Shown piece by piece: positions 10,998 through 21,770 of a stretch of 64,000 nucleotides of DNA. The notes beneath the pieces were generated by a model. It searched no databases. It was not told the DNA's origin and was given only the letters and a program-made list of their open reading frames with translations. This DNA is from Rhyacophila brunnea (Eukaryota > Arthropoda > Insecta > Trichoptera > Rhyacophilidae), in the NCBI GenBank assembly GCA_022495005.1, contig JAGYXB010000366.1:62001-126000 (forward strand), read 5' to 3'. How positions within the stretch are numbered: position 1 is the first letter of the stretch; every line of letters begins with the position of its first letter. The translations under genes and the position numbers were made by a program.

Positions 10998-12474
10998 GTG
11001 AGTCTTTTTTGCACTCCCTTACAATTCTTGTTACCGGCCGCCGCTGTCTGTATGGCTATATTATACAAATACTAGCTCTACGTATCACCCGGCGCTGCAC
11101 AAGAGTGGAATGGCTTAATATTTGAAAATTGAAAATTCTAAATTTAATACATAGAGTGCAATGAATTGAATAAAAAAAAATACGGAAACGCGATGGAAAT
11201 GTTTACGCCAAATTATCAGATTATCTATATGCAATTTGCCAGAGCTGAAAATTTCACATAGGGTGAGTCTCGCTGAGGCTTTTTGAATTAGATTCATTAA
11301 AAAATTTGGCAACCCTGCGTCATCCGCGCCATGCCGACTTGGTTAGTGATTCTAATAACACAATTATTTGCATCCAAATTTTCCATTTTACCTCCAATCG
11401 AGCTGAAATAAACGCCAATATTTTTAAATGTACACATTCTAACAAACATATCAATAAAAAAATAGGGGTTACAGCATTAACTTCCGCGTTTCAAGGACCT
11501 GTACGCGGCGGCCTTTTTCCGCAAAAACCGTAAAACTGTCCTCAGGGTGCAACGGGTTAAATCTGAAATTCGAGATTTAAACCACGCACTTTGGCTTGTT
11601 AGCTTCCATCTACTGTCCAAATTTTGTCGAAATCCGACTGCGCGTGTGGATTTGTATAAAGAAAAACCAAAGGACGGTACAAACATACAAACATCCTAAT
11701 ACATTTTTCAATAATAATAAAATAAAAGATTTTTGACTAATTAATAGTTTTAATATTTTTATATATATTTTACATTTATATTTTTATAAAAATCGATGTT
11801 TTTTAAAAATATGTATACCATTGCGAACGTGCGCACAACAACTCACTACAGTTACATTACAATCGGATGAATGGTAAAGGAATGCATACGAATAGAAAAA
11901 GTTAGAATAGAAGAAGAAGAAAATGCTTGTACTAATTATTCAGAAACCTTTGCGGGTGTGCGCATAACAATTGACGTAAGTTTCATTGCCATCGGATGAA
12001 TAGTATAAGAACCATACGAATAAAAGAAGATAGACTAAAGAAGAAGAAGAAGAAGATGATTGAACTAAATCAGAAACCCGACTGCGCGTGTGGATTTGTA
12101 TAAAGAAAAACCGACATGACGGTACAATCAAATATATTTTCGAAATTATAGTACTATAGATATTTACTTATTAGGTTCAACCAACCGGATCCATTATAAG
12201 AAGGAAGCGATATGATGAGTATTAATAAATGAATAAGCGATGGTCCCAATAACTAGTGGACATAGAGTATAGTGTTATTAAATCAAACAGTAAATACTTA
12301 CTTCACTCTGTCACGCCCCAGCATTGGAACAAAGGGAAACCACAGGATCGCGCCACTTCCGTCGGTTCATCGTCATGTCTCGCACCTCCCGCTTGCTCTA
12401 ACAGAAAATACAAGTATTATGAAAACTTGCACGCCGTAAAAACAGACAGTAAGTATCAGGTCGTGGATTTACCA
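10998..12474. repeat. Unclassified dispersed-repeat DNA
   Basis: The segment from about 11072 begins tactagctctacg and proceeds to acaaacatacaaacatcc near 11690, a layout like 3'-terminal repeat ends common in insects. The string gactgcgcgtgtggatttg occurs at both 11637 and 12079, followed each time by tataaagaaaaacc, so parts of this interval are copies of one another. Also, cgcacaacaact... at 11833 and cgcataacaatt... at 11959 start similar 110-base blocks ending in GAA repeats. No gene is supported. Confidence 0.45.
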
Positions 12475-13545
12475 CTACGCAGCTTGAACCTTGAGTTTAT
12501 TGTCCCAATGCTCGGCTTGTAGTTCTGATACTATCTTCTTGATTTTACCTTGCAAAGTATTAATCTCACGTTTGATGAAGGGATTTGTGCGTCTAGCTTT
12601 GTTCCAGTCCTTGCGTAGCTGGTTTCTAGTATTGATGAGCTCTCTGGCCTCATCATTAAGATCCACCCTGATGAGATTTTTCTTGATTTTCGGAATATAG
12701 CGACGTCTCGCTGTGAGAATAGTCTCAGTGAGTTCGAAGGCCGCTGTCTCTATCTCTACCTCCGTTTGAAAGGTTCTAGGCGTGAGCTCAATGCATCGAT
12801 TAATATGCCTCTTGAATAGGTGCCATTTGGCTTTAGAGTAGTCAAATTGGATTTTTTTTCTTTATCGTATTCGCCTCCAACTTCGAAATAAATTGGCAGG
12901 TGATCCGACTTCAGAGCATTAACAACTCTCGGGACACCGGTTTCTGGGGAGTTGTTTGCTATCACAAAATCTAAAACTGCTGGGTTGCAACGAGCTTGGA
13001 CACGAGTCGGCTCGTCAGGATGTGAGATTGAGAAATCGTATTTCTCTGTAATCTTTAAGAGGGCATTGCCACGGGCGTTGTTGGAATGGCAGTTCCAAAT
13101 CTTATTATGTGCATTAAAATCACCTGCTAGGATGACTGAGCCTCTGAGGTTGGCAAGGTAGACCACCTCTGCCTCGCTCACTTTTTCTTTGGCATGCCCA
13201 TATACCGAAATTATGGCATGTAGGCGTCCATTTAAGTTTACTTCAACTGCCGTGGCTTCAAATCCAATGAGAGGCTTAATTGGGATGTGAGCATGTTTTA
13301 AGTCTTGATTGACTAGTATCATGACACCCCACCCTTCGCTGGGAGAGGGCGGTCCTCACGATAACAGTCAAAACCGGGAACGGAGAAACGGTCTTTTGGT
13401 TTAAGGAATGTCTCCTGAATTAAAGCAATGTCCACGTCTAGCACCCGGAGTAGGTCAGTCAACTCCGGTCGCTTATCGCGCTGAGCAATGCTGCGGGCAT
13501 TCCAGGAGATTATTTTAAGTGGGCGTGTGTTAGCCATTTAGGGCA
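12475..13545 (-). pseudogene. R1-clade LINE, inverted 5' part: endonuclease domain
   Basis: Reading the minus strand from ATG at 13537 gives an apurinic-type (EEP) endonuclease: SWNARS near the start, IQETFLKP, then LAGDFNAHN, VLDFVIANN and KSDHLPIYF. These are the conserved Asn, Glu, Asp/Asn, Asp and SDH catalytic positions. The frame shifts once at about 13319-13322, after KGGVS. The linker that normally lies between endonuclease and reverse transcriptase follows (12475-12666, arginine/lysine-rich helix). The homology stops at about 12475. The reverse transcriptase of what appears to be the same element lies next to it on the opposite strand, so this is its inverted 5' end. Confidence 0.85.
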
Positions 13546-15665
13546 ACATTTGATGCCCTCATACCACAGGATGATCCTTCCACGGATGATACGATTCTTC
13601 AGCAAGCCCGTTTTGTAGCAGCGCTCCCATACCAAGTCACCTCTTCGCCATTGCCATCCGAGCATGAAATTGGTGGCATTTTTCAAAGCCTTCTCGCTGG
13701 AAAAGCACCTGGCCATAATTGTATTGACAATTTGATGGCCAAGCATGTTTGGGCTGTTGCAGCGCCAGAAATAACGTCTCTTTTTTCCGAATGCTTTTCC
13801 AGTGGTATTTTTCTGGATTGCTGGAAAAAAGGAATACTTAGGATAATCCCTAAAGCCGGTAGCCGCCCTCCCTCTGACCCTACGGCCTACCGCCCTCTGA
13901 CACTCTTGCCTACATTCAGCAAGGTATTGGAGCGTCTTATGTGCACACGACTTGAGACTCACCTCGCAGAGACTGCACCACTCTCCCCGAACCAATATGG
14001 TTTCAGGCCGGGTAAATCCACTGAGGATGCGATTCGAAAAGTTATCAACTACACTGAAACAGCAACAAGTAAATACGTACTAGGCATTCTTTTAGACATA
14101 GCGGGTGCCTTTGACAGTGCTTCCTGGCCATTAATATTGTGTAAACTTTGATTAAAACGTGTACCGGGAGACATATATGCACTAATCCAAAATTATTTCA
14201 GTGACAGATCTATATTATATGATACTGGCAATACAATAATATCTAGGAAATCCACAATGGGGTGTCCCCAGGGATCAGTTCTTGGACACCTTCTATGGAA
14301 TATCCTTTTTGATGACCTCCTGTCGATCACGCTTCCAAACGACTGTAGTGTTATTGCCTATGCGGATGACGCGCTTCTCCTTGTGAGTGCGAACAGCCGC
14401 AATGGTCTTGAGCTAGCTGCTAACGAGGCTTTGGAAACCATTATGACCTGGGGTTTTACTAACAAACTCACTTTTGCTCCGCATAAAACAGAATCCATCC
14501 TCCTCAAGGGAGCAGCCAACCTCACTTCAAGGTCGCCCACCATCCGTATGGGTAGTACTTTAGTTAAAGTCAAAGATAAGGTTACATATCTAGGCATTTT
14601 ATTGGATGACAAATTATCATTTATGCACCACGCCAAAACTTCGGTAGCTAAAGCCAAAGCAGCTTACCATCGGGTCTCCTGGCTTACTGGAAGTAATTGG
14701 GGTCTTAAGTTCAGATCTCTTAAAATAGCCTATGATGCAATCTTTATGAGTATCGCTGGATATGCCGCCAGCACGTGGTATCATAGATGTAAGTTATTGT
14801 CCATCCGGAAAACTCTTCTCAGCGGTCAACGCTCAGCATTACTTGCCCTCACTAAGGCTTATAAGACGACTTCTACCGACGCGTTGCCTGTCCCTGCTGA
14901 AGTGCTTCCGTTAGACCTGCACATTCAGGTCCGTGGTGCCACGACCGCCTTGCTTGGGGGTCTGGGGGCGGAGCTTGGCGGTATCTTTATATCGCCGCCT
15001 TTAGGTCTTGGATCCATGAGCCGGTGCGCTCGAAAAGTTATTGTACGCAACCTGGCGTATGACACGGCGCTGCGTGTGTGGCAGGGGCGATGGACCACTT
15101 CTTCCAAGGGCAGACAAACGCATTTGTTCTTTCTTAATATTAAGTGGCGCATGGAGATAACCAGATTGACTCCAGACCATTTGACTTCTCAGTTCTTAAC
15201 CGGACACGGTGATTTTGCCTCCAAGCTCTGTCAGCTTGGCCTAATAGAATCTCTGACTTGCTTATGTGGCGAATTGCAGGATGCCGATCACATCCTCTGG
15301 GAGTGTCCCTATATGTCGGTTGAAAGGGAAGAGCTTCTCAAGTCGGTCCGACCCTCAGTTGGACCGGTCGGCCATTGCGACTTGGTATCTACGAGGGAAA
15401 ATTTCTCAGCTTTTAAAAAGTTTGCGGCATTATACGGCAAGCGAGAAGGTCTTTTCTCATCGAGAATTGACCGTAATACATTATATGAAATTAGGGATCA
15501 TGCACACTCTAGTGCACGCCAACCAAGGTCTTGGGAAGTTGCTCCTGGGACACTTTCGGCACAAATTTGAACAGCGCCTATCGTTCGTTACGCCACGGTA
15601 TACGCCTGCATAACGGGTGTGAAGACGTGGCGGGTGGTGGAGGGAAAAGCAAGTAGGTATTATAA
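13546..15665 (+). pseudogene. R1-clade LINE, reverse transcriptase and 3' end
   Basis: One frame is open from about 13546 to the stop at 15568-15570, interrupted only by a TGA at 14149-14151. It shows reverse transcriptase blocks in order: AYRPLTLLPTFSKVLERL, NQYGFRPGKSTEDAI, LLDIAGAFDSASW, MGCPQGSVLG and the catalytic YADD (14359-14370), then the thumb YLGILLDDKLSF. The C-terminal zinc-knuckle-like CLCG...DHILWECP follows at about 15258-15310. The GCPQGSVLG block is R1-like. The N-terminal part of the reverse transcriptase is missing where the inverted segment joins. One nonsense codon suggests a fairly recent insertion. A short 3' untranslated part reaches about 15665. Confidence 0.88.
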
Positions 15666-15668
15666 AGT

Positions 15669-17345
15669 TCTTCTTCTTCGATGGCGCTACAGCTCAAGTC
15701 AAGCCCTGGCCTACTCCACCACCGTCTTCCAGCCGGTACGGTCCTTCCCACTGGCCTTTTCTCCCTGGGTTTCCTTTGAGGATCTTTTTCGGTATACGTG
15801 ACTCAGCCATGCGCTGGACATGGGCTGCCCAGCTTAGCCTCTGGAGTTTTATGAAGGTGGAGAGTTTTAAATCTTGGTATAAGCGGTATAATTCCGTGTT
15901 GTACCTAATTATCCACTCCTTACCATCATTCATGGATCCGTATATCCGCCTCAGGATCTTTCTCTCAAAGCAATCCACCATTTCAGCTGCTTTCATATTT
16001 AGCATCCATGACTCGCACCCGTATACAACGACCGTGCGTATGACGGTTTTATAGAGCCGGATCTTAGTTTTTTTGTGGACATTTCTGGATTTGAATATGG
16101 GCAGCAATGAGAAGTACGATTATTTGCAGCGTTTATTCGGAATTTTATTTCTTCGAGTTTTTCATTCTCTTTTGTAATACTGGAACCCAGGTATGTGAAT
16201 TGGTTGACAACCTCAAATTGATGGTTTCCAAAACTGGAACTTTGGCCCAGCCTACTCTGACTTTGTGGGCTTTGTACCATGACTTTTGTTTTGTTTTCAT
16301 TTACTCTTAAGCCAATCTCTAGTGCAGCCCTTTGGAGGTGGTCAAATTTTTTCTTCATAATCTGTATAGATCTGCCCATCATGTTGAGGTCGTCTACGAA
16401 GGCAACCCGTTGGCTCAGTCTGCTTAATATAGTGCCGCTCCTGTTCAATTGAGAATTTCCAATAGCGGATTTGAGAGCCAAGTTGAACAGCATGGGAGCC
16501 AATCCGTCTCCTTGCTTTAGACCCCGAGATACTTCAAAGCCCTCCGTGAGTTGGCCATTCACCTTCACCTGGGAGTGCGTATTCTGCAGTGTGATTCTTA
16601 TAAGCCTGACTAGCTTCTATGGGATTTCAAAGTCCAGAAGGACAGTGAATAGTTTTCTCCGATCGATGCTGTCATTTATGCCTGCTTAAAATCAACAAAG
16701 AGCTGATAGATGTCCACATCAAGTTCCCAGCATTTGTCCAGTATTTGGGGAACTGTGAAGAGCTGATCCGTTGTAAACCTTCCTGCCCTGAAGCTAGCGT
16801 AGTATTCACTTACTATGTTTTCCGCGTAACCTTCCAGTTTTATCTTCAGGATCATTGTGAATACCTTATAACTTGTGCTCAGGAGTGATATCCCTCTGAA
16901 ATTTTCACATCGCAGTCTGTCTCCTTTTTTATAATATTGCACAGATAACGCCGATCTGCCAATCCGCTGGAATGCTTTCGGACTCCCAGATTTTAAGCAT
17001 TAACTCATGCACTGCTGCTTATTAATCGGTGTCCACCATACTTGAGAAGCTTTCCAGGGATGTTATTGGCTCCTGGTGCTTCATGATTCTTTATTGTCAT
17101 AATAGCTCTTTCGGTTTCAATAATCGTGGGTGGAAAGATGCATGGTTCGTAGCACTGATGCTGTAGTCGTGGATTCATCGGTGGGGTATTTTCATCCTGT
17201 AAATTAGGGTTCAGGAGTTCCTTGAAGAATTCCATCCATCTTTGTTTAGTTCCTTCTTCATCACCTCTAATCTCTCCCGTTTTCGTCCGGGGTAGGCTGG
17301 TGGTGGGTATAAATCCGTGTTTGAAAAAGTTGGCCCCTTTGTACG
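15669..17345 (-). pseudogene. RTE-like LINE, 5'-truncated reverse transcriptase
   Basis: On the minus strand the order is: N-terminal linker (17005-17235, KNHEAPGANNIPGKLLKYGG), reverse transcriptase fingers (16676-16942, KGDRLRCENFRGISLLS and the DFKQA block), palm (15999-16568, GLKQGDGLAPMLFNLAL and AFVDDLNMMGRS), thumb and C-terminal connection (15694-16107, YGCESW, FERKILRRIYG, HVQRM). These are typical of the RT widely annotated in insects as endonuclease-reverse transcriptase. The frame is broken at least three times. The 3' end is a GAAGAA-rich tail (ttcttcttcttcg at 15669 on the plus strand), abutting the 3' end of the preceding R1 element tail-to-tail. The endonuclease is absent. Confidence 0.85.
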
Positions 17346-18175
17346 CGCTTTGTAGGTATTATAGTAGACTGATATAAAAAATATTCAAAAAATCTTTAAA
17401 ATAATATGTATTGCTGCCTGAAAGCGATGACAGGCAATATAAGAAATAAAAACACAATTAACAATGTGGTAATCCAGCTATAATGAATGTAAACTTTTAT
17501 AATTGATAGTTCAGAGTCTGCAAAAAATTTAAATGGTCTGAGATTTTTTCTCAGCATATCTGCAACTAATAACCAATATAATTCCATATTATCAGAAATT
17601 TAAAAATATTTACTCAACATCAATTTTCAACATCCATTGAGTACCTAACACTTCAACTTCCACTCTTTGACACCAATAGAAAAGTAGGTAACCTTTTGAT
17701 AGAGTTCGCTAAGTAAATAAAATGCCAATGGGCTGAATATATCACTCGGCGTATGGACGAATATGTAACGAATGGTAGTGAATCCCATTATACAGTGGTA
17801 CCCAAGGAACACTAAACGTCGTATGGCATCCTAAACCCCGCTGGATCGACGAACTCATACAGTTCAGTGGAAGTACGTGCCAGCAAAGTAATAGGAGTCC
17901 TTTACCCAATAGGCCTCTAGCTAAATTCACATAGAGAATGCATACACATTTTTGTACAGTTAAAGAAAAGAATTCGTAGCAATTTATTGGTCAGCGTACG
18001 GTATTAAAAAACGATATGCACGCAATGAGCTATTGACTGATAATTAATATGATTGAGTGGTTTTCCGCCAATGAGAGAATATTAAATAAATATGAGCATT
18101 TAAACGAGCAGACATCACATTATTATAGTTTTTTACACGTAGGTATAGTATTATTATTATTATGGTATATATTAA
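17346..18175. other. AT-rich DNA with one LINE scrap
   Basis: Mostly unassigned AT-rich sequence. About 17810-17935 on the plus strand reads VWHPKPRWIDELIQFSGSTC, which matches the C-terminal GRPxxRWIDEM..F.GSTW motif of the RTE-like LINE fragment at 62290-62879. It is therefore a short degenerate piece of that LINE type; the overlapping minus-strand frame at 17742-17930 is a shadow. Confidence 0.55.
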
Positions 18176-18179
18176 AAAA

Positions 18180-18575
18180 TTAGGCCGGAGTTTGTGTTAC
18201 GGCCAATGGAGATGGTTACCAGACCATAATTAAAGATATTTTTTTTGAAAATATTGATGACATTGATCCGAATGAGATATGGTACGGCGACTATCGACTT
18301 ATTGTTGTAAGTTGATTTCGAGAAATGAACCTGTCAATTGGCCTCTAAGGGCGTGCGATTTGACACCATTGGATTATTTCCTATAAGACAACGTAAGGTC
18401 ACTGGTTTTGGCTGATAAACCAACAACAAATTGACGACTTGGAAGCCATCATTGTTCGCGATATACGCAAGCAGTGCACGTAAAAGGGATCTAAGACGAT
18501 TTGGCGCCGGATAACTGGGGCCACGCAATCGAATAAATTCTAAAATAAAAAGACGTTTCTGAATAAGTATAGATA
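18180..18575 (+). pseudogene. Decayed mariner transposase (C-terminal half)
   Basis: Reading the plus strand while allowing frameshifts recovers mariner-family blocks in the right order: VTANGDGYQTIIKDIFFENI then DDIDPNEIW, followed by a block around NLSIGL/NWPL, then DTIGLFP (ancestrally DLTPLDYFLW), DNV and a region ending AIEFI. The order and spacing fit the C-terminal half of a mariner transposase, including the stretch leading to the last catalytic Asp. Many stops and frameshifts show it is long dead. The N-terminal DNA-binding half and inverted repeats were not found. Confidence 0.72.
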
Positions 18576-18587
18576 TATACCTATAAT

Positions 18588-19385
18588 AGGGGCGGATCAA
18601 GTCAAGTGGAGGCCCTGAGCGGTAAAAATTTCGGGGCCCCCAAATTCAAGTTAGAAAAAAAAAGTTTTATACATAGAAACTCATTAATTTATTAACTTAA
18701 AATATAACAGAGTCAATAGAAATAAAATAAAAAAAACATATTTTTTAAATACATTTTTGTCTTGATTTATTTCTTGCAAGTTCGTCAATTATTTTGGCAG
18801 TGTCAATTCGGTTTAAAATTTCTTGCTCTATATACAAAATGGCCATACTATTATTAATCTTTCTTCTCCCATAGTACTTCTCAAATACTTTTTACACGCT
18901 TTAAAACAGAAAACGATCTTTTACCTGACGCATTAGATAAGGGGATTGTTAAAAAAAAATCAATAATATTTCTACATTTGGGAATGTGCAAGACATTTCT
19001 TTGGCGGCTCGATAGATGTCTGGTGTGGTTTTAATAGTGTCCTTGTTTTCTTTAAGAAAAAAAATATGAAAAAAATGGTCAAATTCATCTTCAAAAGTAC
19101 AAACATCAATGTCCTCTTTGTAAATATCCATCAACTTTTTTATCCCGTTCTTTTTTCTTCCATTGAAAGATTCCAATCAAAAAATATTCGAAAAGGGTCT
19201 ATAACTATTTCATATGTTTGTGTTCTTTGCGATAGTTCTGCCTTGGTCTTATCACATATATTATGACATAAAATGAATTTACTTTGAAATCTTCTCTAGT
19301 TGTAAATTCATGCCCGACTTCTTTGTTTTCATCAAAAAACATTTTTTTTGTTGTCTGCGAGTTTGTCCATATTTGTCATTATTGT
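18588..19385 (-). pseudogene. Decayed hAT transposase, ZMYM1-like
   Basis: The minus strand from about 19385 down to 18760 reads, across several frameshifts, as hAT transposase: FQSKFILCHNICDKTKAELS, IDPFRIFFDWN, the 75-codon frame at 18949-19176, then ASGKRSFSVLKRVK and YLRSTMGEERL followed by MAILYIEQEIL and IIDELARNKSR. The last three are the C-terminal dimerisation region. The segment TAGGGGCGGATC near 18589 may be the element's 3' terminal repeat. The opposite end is not identified. Catalytic residues could not be assessed. Confidence 0.72.
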
Positions 19386-19500
19386 TCGGAAACTAAGAGC
19401 TCTCACAGACGGGATTCCGGTGTCGAGCCACCGAAGAATCCAGCCACTCTACACTGCAGTGGCTATGGCAGCCACTGAATTCATATCGCACCATCACAAC
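19386..19500. repeat. Fragment of a repeat shared with 23000-23170
   Basis: The string cagacgggattccggtgtcg at about 19406 is the complement of the sequence at about 23137-23160 (cgacaccggaatcccgtctg). Both are flanked by ctaag. It is a dispersed element whose full extent was not determined. Confidence 0.5.
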
Positions 19501-19692
19501 TAAACTGCCACAAGTGCAAAATTATATGATTTGAGTTAATTATTACGTTTAATCGCTTCACCGCGGAACATTTAATTACTATTTAAATACCACGTTTATA
19601 TAACATGCTAATTATATATAATGGCCACCAAATGAGGATACAACAGCTGTGTTGTCAGCGCTGTAAGGATTAATAGTCTATCATTCATAGTA

Positions 19693-20571
19693 GGGGAAGT
19701 GTGTTCAAAATGGCACAGTGGGGAAAAATAAACTTTTGCTCTACTGGCGAAATGGTGCAGTCTAACATGATGCAACTAGCTGAGTAACAATGCATGACCC
19801 TTCTTTTAAATATTCAACCATATTGAGTTTACTCAAAACAGCCGTACAAGAAGATACAGTGGAAAGATTTGTGAACCAAACGAATATTTTTGCAGCTTGT
19901 CGACAAAAGGTAATATTACATGTAGTTTATATTATTAAATCTATATATATATATATAAAAATCAGCTTAAGTAGCCGTTATTAGTGTTCATGTACGATGT
20001 AAATTTATCATAATTACTGAAGTGTAAACTGCATTTTTTTTCACGAATTTGCCAAATTCATTTGAATAGGATAAAATGGCATACATTATGGTAGGCTAAA
20101 ACGGCATATTATGTGATTTATGATTTTATTGTTTCTGAAAGATTATGTTCCGAAATTACCTACGTAAAACTCTGTAAGAGACATAGGATACAATGAAAAT
20201 AAATCAGGCAGTTTTAGCTGTGAAAATGAATGGAAGAACTTAAAGAAGGCATTTTTTAAATAGAAATAAAACAATAAAAACGGAGATAAACATCTTGGAA
20301 GATTTATGACTACTTTTCCAGTGAAAATTGAATGTCAAAATATGAAATTTTTATTTGATAATATATTTTTGTTTCTATTTTTGACAAATATTTATGTCGT
20401 TTGCCATTTTGTACAACCGGAGGGGTGAAATGATTTTTAACTACACGTTTTTACTTCTTATTTTTAAAGTAGTTTTACTTTAGTCGTGCTCCGTTTTTAT
20501 AATAAATTATACGTTTTGATATTCTTTTTTTCATTAAACTAAACACTATGCCATTTTGTACACCCTTCTCC
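19693..20571. mobile_element. Pogo/Tc1-mariner-like MITE flanked by TA
   Basis: An 879-bp element with inverted ends: left GGGGAAGTGTGTTCAAAATG, right complement GGAGAAGGGTGTACAAAATG, continuing GGCA(C/T)AGTG on both. It is bounded by TA on both sides (19691-19692, 20572-20573). Several ATGGCA/GCCATTTTG motifs recur inside. A 64-codon plus-strand frame (19790-19984) may be a remnant of the transposase N-terminus, but I do not recognise it. The GGGGAAG start resembles the pogo/Tigger element at 30879-32877. Confidence 0.78.
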
Positions 20572-20573
20572 TA

Positions 20574-21192
20574 CATGTACCGAAAATTTCATATCTAAAG
20601 TCAAAAGATCGTTCAATTTCTAAATATATTTCGAAAACACAGTACAAAAATGTGAAAGGTAAAACCAATTTTGCGTTAGGCGGTTTAATTTAAATGGTGC
20701 GGTTTCATTACGGTCGTCTAATTAATAATAATATAATAATAATCACATGTTGGTCGACGAATACAATACTATTATTATTATTACGTATTATTATTACGAC
20801 GTTGAATCATAAAGAAATTACTTGCCGCAATAAACTATGTTCTTTAGTCGATGCAGCTTTAACAAACCATTTATTTTATACAATGCGTATAGAATACGTT
20901 GTTTAATAATTATATTATATCTAATAGCTTTTTCGCAGGTACCTTTAACTAATATAGATACATACAAATACCAACTAATATATACCTAAAGTAATACTAT
21001 AACTAACTAAAATATACTAAACCTTAATTTATTTAGATTTAGAATAGTTTATATCTACTAATCCGAAATGTCACACTATACCACTTACCGTGATTAAATT
21101 AGTTATAAGACCTTAAGTAGATAAAATGCAGGCTAACGTTTATTTCTAAAAGAACACACGCCCGTTCTATTCAATCATGTATTTAGGTATTA
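20574..21192. other. AT-rich intergenic DNA, nothing recognised
   Basis: About 600 bases with ATT/AAT repeats around 20720-20800 and no supported gene or element. Confidence 0.5.
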
Positions 21193-21762
21193 CAGGAGCG
21201 AAGGGTGAAGGTAGGCTGTTAAGATCCGCCATAATTAGTGCACATTAAACTTTTTTAGTCATACGTATTTGTTTTTATTGAACAATTTACAGATATTATT
21301 GGTTAGATTTTAAAATCAATTAAACCCTGCCTAAACCTAACCATACTAATTTTGGTATATTTTGGGCGTTACGACAAAATTGTGCATACCTTTTCATTCA
21401 TACTTATTTGTTTTCGTTGGATTATGAATAAATATCATTACACATTTTGTTGGTTGTTTTTTTTAATTCATTCAGCCTTGTATAAACCAAACTATAAAAG
21501 ATTAAAAAAAATTTATTCTATCTTTAAAATATTTAAAGTTATGTATGGTTTAATTGCATAATTTTAGATATTTTATAGATAGGTATTTTTTTACTATTAT
21601 CTATTATGGCTTGGTTTTGCAGGGTTTAATTGAATTAATAAAACGAAACAGCTTCTGTAAATTGTGGTGTTATTTCAATGAAAAAAATACTAATACCTGA
21701 TAAAGTTTAGTGTGCACTATATATAGTGGATCTTAACAGCCTACCTCCACCCTTCGCTACTG
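21193..21762. mobile_element. Family D foldback MITE, perfect 8-bp TSD
   Basis: A 570-bp element starting CAGGAGCGAAGGGTGAAGG and ending CCTCCACCCTTCGCTACTG. It is bounded by aggtatta on both sides (21185-21192 and 21763-21770). The two halves are complementary over almost the whole length: outer GTTAAGATCC/GGATCTTAACAGCC, then TAGTGCAC..TTAAAC, AACCCTGCCTAAACC and the inner arms around aaatatttaaagtt. A transcript would fold into a long imperfect hairpin. No protein is encoded. Seven copies or partial copies lie in this window. Confidence 0.9.
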
Positions 21763-21770
21763 AGGTATTA

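Noticed and set aside
12952..13161. Plus-strand frame of 69 codons inside the endonuclease region
   Set aside because: It is the antisense shadow of the conserved LINE endonuclease; the minus-strand frame carries the family motifs.
13510..13995. Minus-strand frame of 161 codons over the start of the reverse transcriptase
   Set aside because: Covers the inversion junction and antisense of the RT; no known family and the plus strand shows RT motifs.
14925..15152. Minus-strand frame across the R1 reverse transcriptase
   Set aside because: Antisense shadow; the plus strand carries the reverse transcriptase thumb region.
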